NCBI RefSeq assembly: GCF_021395205.1
Contig: NZ_JAJVCS010000002.1
Location: forward strand, 248,001 to 312,000
Length of the DNA: 64,000 nt
Direction of reading: 5' to 3'
Source: Polynucleobacter sp. IMCC 30228
Lineage (GTDB): Bacteria > Pseudomonadota > Gammaproteobacteria > Burkholderiales > Burkholderiaceae
Translations under genes and position numbers: made by a program
Shown: one piece after another, positions 59,337-64,000 of the stretch
Position numbering within the stretch: the stretch's first letter is position 1
How the letters are laid out: every line of letters starts with the position of its first letter
The notes under the pieces: model-generated
Told to the model about the DNA's origin: nothing
The model's database searches: none
The model's input: only the letters and a program-made list of their open reading frames with translations

Positions 59337-60854
59337 ATGCAAGCACTTGACCTTATTGCCATTTTCCCCGAATTACTGTTACTGGTAACCGCCTGCTTTT
59401 TATTGGTAGCTAGTGTTTTTGTGCGTGAGCGCCCAGTAATAATCAGCAATGCTTTTGCTGCTAGCGAAGAACCGGATATTTTTCATACGCCCCGTGGGGT
59501 TGGGTTTGTTTATTTCTTCACCATAATTTTATTAGCTGTTCTTGCCATTGCATTTATTGGCCGCTTTGATGATGTATCACTATTGGCAATGAATGGCTTG
59601 TTTCAGTCTGATCCAATGGCTAATTTACTCAAAGCAGGGTGCTGTTTAGCTTTGCTAATTAGCTTGATTTACTCTAAACAGTATTTACAAGATCGGGGCT
59701 TATTTCGTCCCGACTTTATTGTTTTATGTTTATTTGCTTTGCTCGGGCAATTGGTACTTATTTCTGGGGCAAATTTACTGAGCTTATATTTGGGCTTGGA
59801 ATTAATGGCTTTATCAACCTATGCATTAGTTGCAATGCGCCATAGCAGTGCTAAGAGTGCTGAGGCAGCAATGAAATATTTTATTTTGGGAGCTTTGGCT
59901 TCTGGTTTTCTTTTATATGGCATGTCGATGCTGTATGGCGTAACGGGCTCATTAGATTTGCTCGAAATTTTTCAGGCGGTTGCTGACCCGCGCATTAATC
60001 ATTTAGTCTTGGCTTTTGGAGTGGTTTTTATTGTCGCTGGCTTAGCTTTTAAAATGGGCGTAGTACCATTTCATATGTGGGTACCCGATGTGTATCAAGG
60101 TGCTCCTACCGCTGTAACACTGCTTATTGCGGCAGCCCCTAAATTAGCCGCTTTTGCTTTGCTCTTCCGTTTACTGGTAAATGCTTTATTACCTTTAATG
60201 GGTGATTGGCAGCCGATGTTAATTCTGCTAGCGATCTTGTCACTAGTTTTAGGTAATGTCACCGCAATTGCCCAAACTAATCTCAAGCGGATGCTAGCTT
60301 ATTCAGCGATTGCGCAAATGGGTTTTGTTTTATTAGGGATGCTGGCCGTATTTGATGAGCATGCTTATAGTTCCGCCTTTTTTTATGCCTTAACCTATGT
60401 CATAACTACTTTAGGCAGCTTCGGCTTATTAATGCTGCTTTCGCGCAAAGGCTATGACTGCGAAACGCTAGATGGTCTAAAGGGCTTAAATCAACAACAT
60501 CCTTGGTATGCTTTTATCGGCTTAATTTTGATGTTTTCGCTTGCTGGGGTTCCGCCTACTGTTGGCTTTGCGGCAAAGCTAGCCGTTCTTGAAGCCTTGG
60601 TGGATGCACAATATACTGGTTTGGCAGTACTTGCGGTATTGGCGTCTTTGGTGGGCGCTTTTTATTATTTGCGGGTAGTTAAGGTCATGTACTTCGACGA
60701 GCCAATCCATGAGTTACATGCAGTGAGCGGCTCTAGATTTGCACGGAGTATATTAAGTCTGAACGGCATTTTAGTTTTAGTCTTAGGTATTTTCCCCGCT
60801 GGCTTATTAACATTGTGTTTAGATGCTATGCGTCGCACTTTGTTAGGCGTTTAA
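59337..60854 (+). CDS. nuoN: NADH-quinone oxidoreductase subunit N
   Basis: 505 residues. Third antiporter-like subunit: [19 protein letters not shown] with the conserved Glu, [35 protein letters not shown], and [18 protein letters not shown]. Stop overlaps the Nudix start by one base. Confidence 0.96.
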   Translation: MQALDLIAIFPELLLLVTACFLLVASVFVRERPVIISNAFAASEEPDIFHTPRGVGFVYFFTIILLAVLAIAFIGRFDDVSLLAMNGLFQSDPMANLLKAGCCLALLISLIYSKQYLQDRGLFRPDFIVLCLFALLGQLVLISGANLLSLYLGLELMALSTYALVAMRHSSAKSAEAAMKYFILGALASGFLLYGMSMLYGVTGSLDLLEIFQAVADPRINHLVLAFGVVFIVAGLAFKMGVVPFHMWVPDVYQGAPTAVTLLIAAAPKLAAFALLFRLLVNALLPLMGDWQPMLILLAILSLVLGNVTAIAQTNLKRMLAYSAIAQMGFVLLGMLAVFDEHAYSSAFFYALTYVITTLGSFGLLMLLSRKGYDCETLDGLKGLNQQHPWYAFIGLILMFSLAGVPPTVGFAAKLAVLEALVDAQYTGLAVLAVLASLVGAFYYLRVVKVMYFDEPIHELHAVSGSRFARSILSLNGILVLVLGIFPAGLLTLCLDAMRRTLLGV

Positions 60855-61450
60855 TGACTGAAAAATCACTCAGTGATTTAGCCATTGGCGATGCCCATTT
60901 GCGTGAAGAGCGCGTTTCGGGTGAGGCCATCTACGATGGTATTTTTTTGCAGATGAAACGCGATGTTGTACGCCTGCCTGATGGGGCAGAGGCAATGCGT
61001 GAATATTTAACTCATCCGGGCGCCGTAGCCATTTTGGCTATATTGGATGATGGCCGGGTGCTCATGGAGCGACAGTATCGTTACCCCATTGCTAAAGCTT
61101 GCTTAGAAATTCCAGCGGGTAAGTTAGAAATTGGTGAAGACCCTTTACTTTGCGCACAACGTGAGCTTCTAGAAGAGACCGGCTATACCGCAAGTACATG
61201 GTCTTTTATTCGCCGCATTAATCCGGTGATTTCCTATTCAACAGAATTTATCGATATTTACTTGGCACAAGGGCTTATAGAGGGTAAAAGTCAGCTTGAT
61301 GCAGAAGAGTTTTTAGACGTATTTGCTGCGCCTCTAGAAGATTTACTGCAGTGGGTTGAACGTGGCGAAATTACCGATGTGAAGACGATTATTTCGAGTT
61401 ACTGGTTAGAGCGTTATCGGCGCGGCTTAGTTTTACCAAAATCTTTATAA
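60854..61450 (+). CDS. Nudix hydrolase, ADP-ribose pyrophosphatase-like
   Basis: 198 residues from ATG 60854, sharing one base with the nuoN stop (TAATG). The Nudix box is intact (GKLEIGEDPLLCAQRELLEETGYT, about 101-125), preceded by the ADP-ribose-type MERQYRYP and LEIPAGK. It would cleave ADP-ribose or related nucleotide sugars. Coupling to the complex I operon fits a role in pyridine-nucleotide housekeeping; that link is inference. Confidence 0.9.
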   Translation: MTEKSLSDLAIGDAHLREERVSGEAIYDGIFLQMKRDVVRLPDGAEAMREYLTHPGAVAILAILDDGRVLMERQYRYPIAKACLEIPAGKLEIGEDPLLCAQRELLEETGYTASTWSFIRRINPVISYSTEFIDIYLAQGLIEGKSQLDAEEFLDVFAAPLEDLLQWVERGEITDVKTIISSYWLERYRRGLVLPKSL

Positions 61451-61507
61451 TTAGATATTTATTTATAGCCCTTGAATTTATGCAAATAATCCTTATCTAT
61501 TATTGGT

Positions 61508-61942
61508 ATGAAAGTCTATAACCTTTCTTGTGCACTGACCCATTCTTTTGAAGGCTGGTTTGCTTCGGAGGCAGATTGCCTATCACAACAGGCGAATGGT
61601 CTATTAACTTGTCCAATATGTAATAGCAATGAGGTTATTCGGCTACCTTCTGCACCCCATATTGGTGATCGGCTTGGCGAGCGCAATGCAGTGCAAACAC
61701 AGACTCAGCTTGGACCACAAATGCAGGAGGCCTTTTTAAAGGGCGTGCGCCAATTAATTAATGGTGCAGAAGATGTTGGCACTGCATTTGCTGAAGAGGC
61801 GCGGCGCATTCATTACCATGAAGCCCCCGAACGCAATATTCGCGGCCAAACAACGCAAGACGAAGCAGAATCATTACGAGAAGAGGGCATTCAGGTATTA
61901 GCTTTGCCCGCGCTTCCAATCCTTAAAAATACCCTGCAGTAA
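61508..61942 (+). CDS. DUF1178 family protein
   Basis: 144 residues. MKVYNLSCALTHSFEGWFAS and a zinc-ribbon-like CPICNSNEVIRLPSAP (two Cys, with Cys8 nearby) identify DUF1178; the tail EEGIQVLALPALP is also conserved. Function unknown. No Shine-Dalgarno. TTGAAT and TATCTA with a 16-base spacer lie just upstream, with only eight bases to the ATG, so a leaderless or near-leaderless transcript is possible. Confidence 0.85.
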   Translation: MKVYNLSCALTHSFEGWFASEADCLSQQANGLLTCPICNSNEVIRLPSAPHIGDRLGERNAVQTQTQLGPQMQEAFLKGVRQLINGAEDVGTAFAEEARRIHYHEAPERNIRGQTTQDEAESLREEGIQVLALPALPILKNTLQ

Positions 61943-61979
61943 GCCGCTTAATTTCTATTAAGTTGTTAATGATTTGCAG

Positions 61980-63500
61980 TTACTTTGAGGTTGGCATAAC
62001 GAATTCTGCGCCTTTGCTAATACTTTCTGGCCAGCGCTGCATCACACTTTTTTGCTTAGTATAAAAACGGACACTTTCTTTGCCGTAGGCGTGGGTATCG
62101 CCAAAGATGGAGCGCTTCCAGCCACCAAAGCCATGCCAGGCCATGGGCACAGGAATCGGTACATTAATCCCCACCATGCCGACTTGGACACGGCGGGCAA
62201 ATTCGCGCGCAATATTACCATCGCTGGTAAAGCAGGCAACGCCATTCCCAAATTCATGGGCATTGACTAAATTCAAAGCGTCGGCAAAGTTAGCCACCCG
62301 CACGCAAGAAAGTACTGGGCCAAAAATTTCTTCACGATAAATTTTCATCTCGGGAGTGACATGATCAAAGAGGGTGCCACCAATCCAGAAGCCTTGCGCA
62401 AACTGTGGAGATTTAAATGGGCGTCCATCAACCAATAATGTGGCGCCACTAGCTACGCCACTTTCTATATACCCAGTAATGCGCTCAAGGGCTGCGCGAC
62501 TTACTATCGGCCCCATCTCGGCATCGAGCTCCATCCCGTTTTTAATTTTCAGGGACCGTGTCCGTTCAATCAGCTTTGGCATGACTTTATCGGCTGCATC
62601 GCCAACCAGAACCGCAACTGAAATAGCCATACAGCGTTCGCCAGCGGAGCCATAAGCAGCTCCAACTAAGGCGTCAACCGCTTTGTCGATATCGGCATCG
62701 GGCATGATGACCATGTGATTTTTAGCTCCCCCGAGGGCTTGAACGCGTTTGCCAAAATGGGCGCCACGCTCATAAATATAGTTGGCAATTGGGGTTGAGC
62801 CAACAAAGCTTAGGGCCTTGACGTGAGGATTTTCAAGCAAGGCATCAACTGCTTCTTTATCGCCTTGTACGACGTTAAAGACACCGTCAGGCAAACCCGC
62901 TTCTTTGAGTAAGCGCGCCATGAATAAAGAAGCCGATGGGTCGGTAGGGCTCGGCTTGAGGATGAAAGTGTTGCCGCAGGCTATTGCCATTGGAAACATC
63001 CACATTGGCACCATGACCGGAAAGTTAAATGGAGTAATTCCAGCAACTACTCCTAAAGGCTGGCGCATGACCCAATTGTCGATGCCTGTCGAGACTTGCT
63101 CGGTGTAGTCGCCTTTGAGTAGCTCGGGAATACCTGTGGCGAATTCGACAATCTCTATTCCGCGAGTGACTTCGCCTTGGGCATCTGTAAAGACTTTGCC
63201 GTGCTCAGCAGTAATAATGGCGGCCAATTCATCGCTATGGCGATTTAGCAGCTCGAGGTATTTAAAAAGAATGCGCGCGCGCCGTAGGGGCGAGGTATCC
63301 GACCATGCAGGAAAAGCAGCTTGTGCAAGCTCAACAGCCGCATCAACCTCGGCACGGTTAGCCAAGGCAACTCGCCTGGCAATTGCGCCAGTAGCGGGGT
63401 TATACACATCTGCAAAGCGACCCGTTCCAGGTTGAAGGATTTTACCGCCAACAAAATGGCCAATATCTTCTTTAATTTCAAAGGCTTGCGGTGCATTCAT
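61980..63500 (-). CDS. mmsA: CoA-acylating methylmalonate-semialdehyde dehydrogenase
   Basis: 506 residues from ATG 63500 (a TTG at 63503 is immediately before). Aldehyde dehydrogenase fold: [45 protein letters not shown], and catalytic Cys290 in [17 protein letters not shown]. In this subfamily CoA releases the acyl group: (methyl)malonate semialdehyde to propionyl- or acetyl-CoA, in valine or beta-alanine breakdown. Final segment [28 protein letters not shown] is typical. No mmsB is adjacent. Confidence 0.93.
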   Translation of the reverse strand: MNAPQAFEIKEDIGHFVGGKILQPGTGRFADVYNPATGAIARRVALANRAEVDAAVELAQAAFPAWSDTSPLRRARILFKYLELLNRHSDELAAIITAEHGKVFTDAQGEVTRGIEIVEFATGIPELLKGDYTEQVSTGIDNWVMRQPLGVVAGITPFNFPVMVPMWMFPMAIACGNTFILKPSPTDPSASLFMARLLKEAGLPDGVFNVVQGDKEAVDALLENPHVKALSFVGSTPIANYIYERGAHFGKRVQALGGAKNHMVIMPDADIDKAVDALVGAAYGSAGERCMAISVAVLVGDAADKVMPKLIERTRSLKIKNGMELDAEMGPIVSRAALERITGYIESGVASGATLLVDGRPFKSPQFAQGFWIGGTLFDHVTPEMKIYREEIFGPVLSCVRVANFADALNLVNAHEFGNGVACFTSDGNIAREFARRVQVGMVGINVPIPVPMAWHGFGGWKRSIFGDTHAYGKESVRFYTKQKSVMQRWPESISKGAEFVMPTSK

Positions 63501-63628
63501 CAAGTTTTACCCTAGTTATTGTATGGAGTTGAAATGAAGGGTTTACAGGCAAAAACCTGCGAAAATAAGAACCCTCATGGGGATCTCGTTATTCTATCGG
63601 TTTGGCCAATTTTTTGTTGAAAGTGCAT

Positions 63629-64000
63629 ATGAGTTTGTTATTTTCTAAATACACCTTAGGCTCGCCCAAGGGCGGATTAGAGCTAAGTAATCGGATTGTT
63701 GTGGCACCGATGTGCCAGTATTCCTCCGCTGATGGTGCGGCCACCGACTGGCATCTCATGCACTGGGGTAATTTATTAAATAGTGGTGCAGGCCTTTTTA
63801 TTATTGAGGCTACCGGCGTTTTACCCGAAGCGCGTATTACACCAGTGTGCTTAGGTTTATGGGATGAGCGTACCGAAGCCGCGCTGAAAGATAAGCTTAC
63901 GCGGGCCAGGGCGTTAGCACCAGCAGTACCCGTTTTTATTCAGCTCTCGCACGCTGGCCGCAAAGGTTCTAGCGCCTCGCCATGGCACGGTGGCCAATTA
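63629..64000 (+). CDS. NADH:flavin oxidoreductase, old yellow enzyme family (N-terminal part)
   Basis: Starts at ATG 63629 and is open to the right edge; 124 residues are visible. It is an FMN-binding ene-reductase of the YqjM/NamA-like class: NRIVVAPMCQYSS with Cys29 (flavin-tuning Cys) and Tyr31, TDWHLMHWGN, IEATGVLPEARITP and QLSHAGRKGS with His108. Reduces activated C=C bonds with NAD(P)H. Divergent from mmsA with 128 bases between starts. Confidence 0.9.
   Translation, partial: MSLLFSKYTLGSPKGGLELSNRIVVAPMCQYSSADGAATDWHLMHWGNLLNSGAGLFIIEATGVLPEARITPVCLGLWDERTEAALKDKLTRARALAPAVPVFIQLSHAGRKGSSASPWHGGQL

Overview
The window is bacterial chromosome from a low-to-mid GC betaproteobacterium of the order Burkholderiales. 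Gene content and order fit a freshwater Polynucleobacter-like or Alcaligenaceae-like lineage. The evidence is the block order ilvB-ilvH-ilvC-psd-pssA-leuA-rpsO-pnp-qor-tpiA-secG-tRNA-Leu followed by nuoA-N, the rph/yicC/gmk/rpoZ/spoT/greB block, several Bug (TctC) periplasmic binding proteins, and the sigma factor/DUF3619/DUF3106/RDD cluster. The species assignment is inference. I see no phage, insertion sequence, integrase or CRISPR array.

Layout. 1-5.8 kb is catabolic and accessory: the end of a Bug protein, an enolase-superfamily enzyme, a flavocytochrome c sulfide dehydrogenase pair (FccB plus a monoheme cytochrome), a crotonase-fold protein lacking both catalytic glutamates, an internally deleted Bug remnant, and a CaiB/BaiF CoA-transferase. 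5.8-13.2 kb is housekeeping: hemW, rdgB and rph on the minus strand, then yicC, gmk, rpoZ and spoT on the plus strand, then greB divergent from tRNA-Arg(ACG). 13.3-16.9 kb is a four-gene MCE-type lipid transporter (STAS-MlaE permease, ATPase, MlaD-like protein, PqiC-like lipoprotein). 16.9-23.5 kb holds another Bug protein, an atypical SDR, a large FtsX-type permease, and a minus-strand ECF sigma/DUF3619/DUF3106/RDD operon. 23.7-35.6 kb is branched-chain amino acid synthesis, phosphatidylethanolamine synthesis, rpsO-pnp, a quinone oxidoreductase, tpiA, secG and tRNA-Leu(GAG).

35.6-46.1 kb is an accessory block between tRNA-Leu and nuoA: two lipoproteins of unknown role (one an alpha/beta hydrolase), a Bug-amidase pair, a three-gene 2-oxoacid oxidoreductase cluster (GltD/ferredoxin fusion, KorA, KorB), a CBS-pair protein and a double-CDGSH iron-sulfur protein. 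46.2-61.5 kb is the complete 14-gene complex I operon nuoA-N with a Nudix hydrolase coupled to its end. The window closes with a DUF1178 protein, mmsA, and the start of a divergent old-yellow-enzyme gene that runs off the edge.

The best non-obvious signals are regulatory. A 25-codon leucine-rich leader peptide with four consecutive Leu codons, a Rho-independent terminator and a competing pairing lie between pssA and leuA, as expected of a leucine attenuator. Several starts (yicC, the STAS-mlaE gene, the leu leader, greB) lie exactly 6 nt downstream of a -10-like hexamer with no Shine-Dalgarno sequence, suggesting leaderless mRNAs. The greB/tRNA-Arg pair appears to share a near-palindromic -10 element. 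The rpsO-pnp gap holds long hairpins fitting RNase III/PNPase autoregulation. The most interesting enzyme system is the Kor-type cluster, which could couple 2-oxoacid oxidation directly to NAD(P). I found no clearly unprecedented defence or mobile system.
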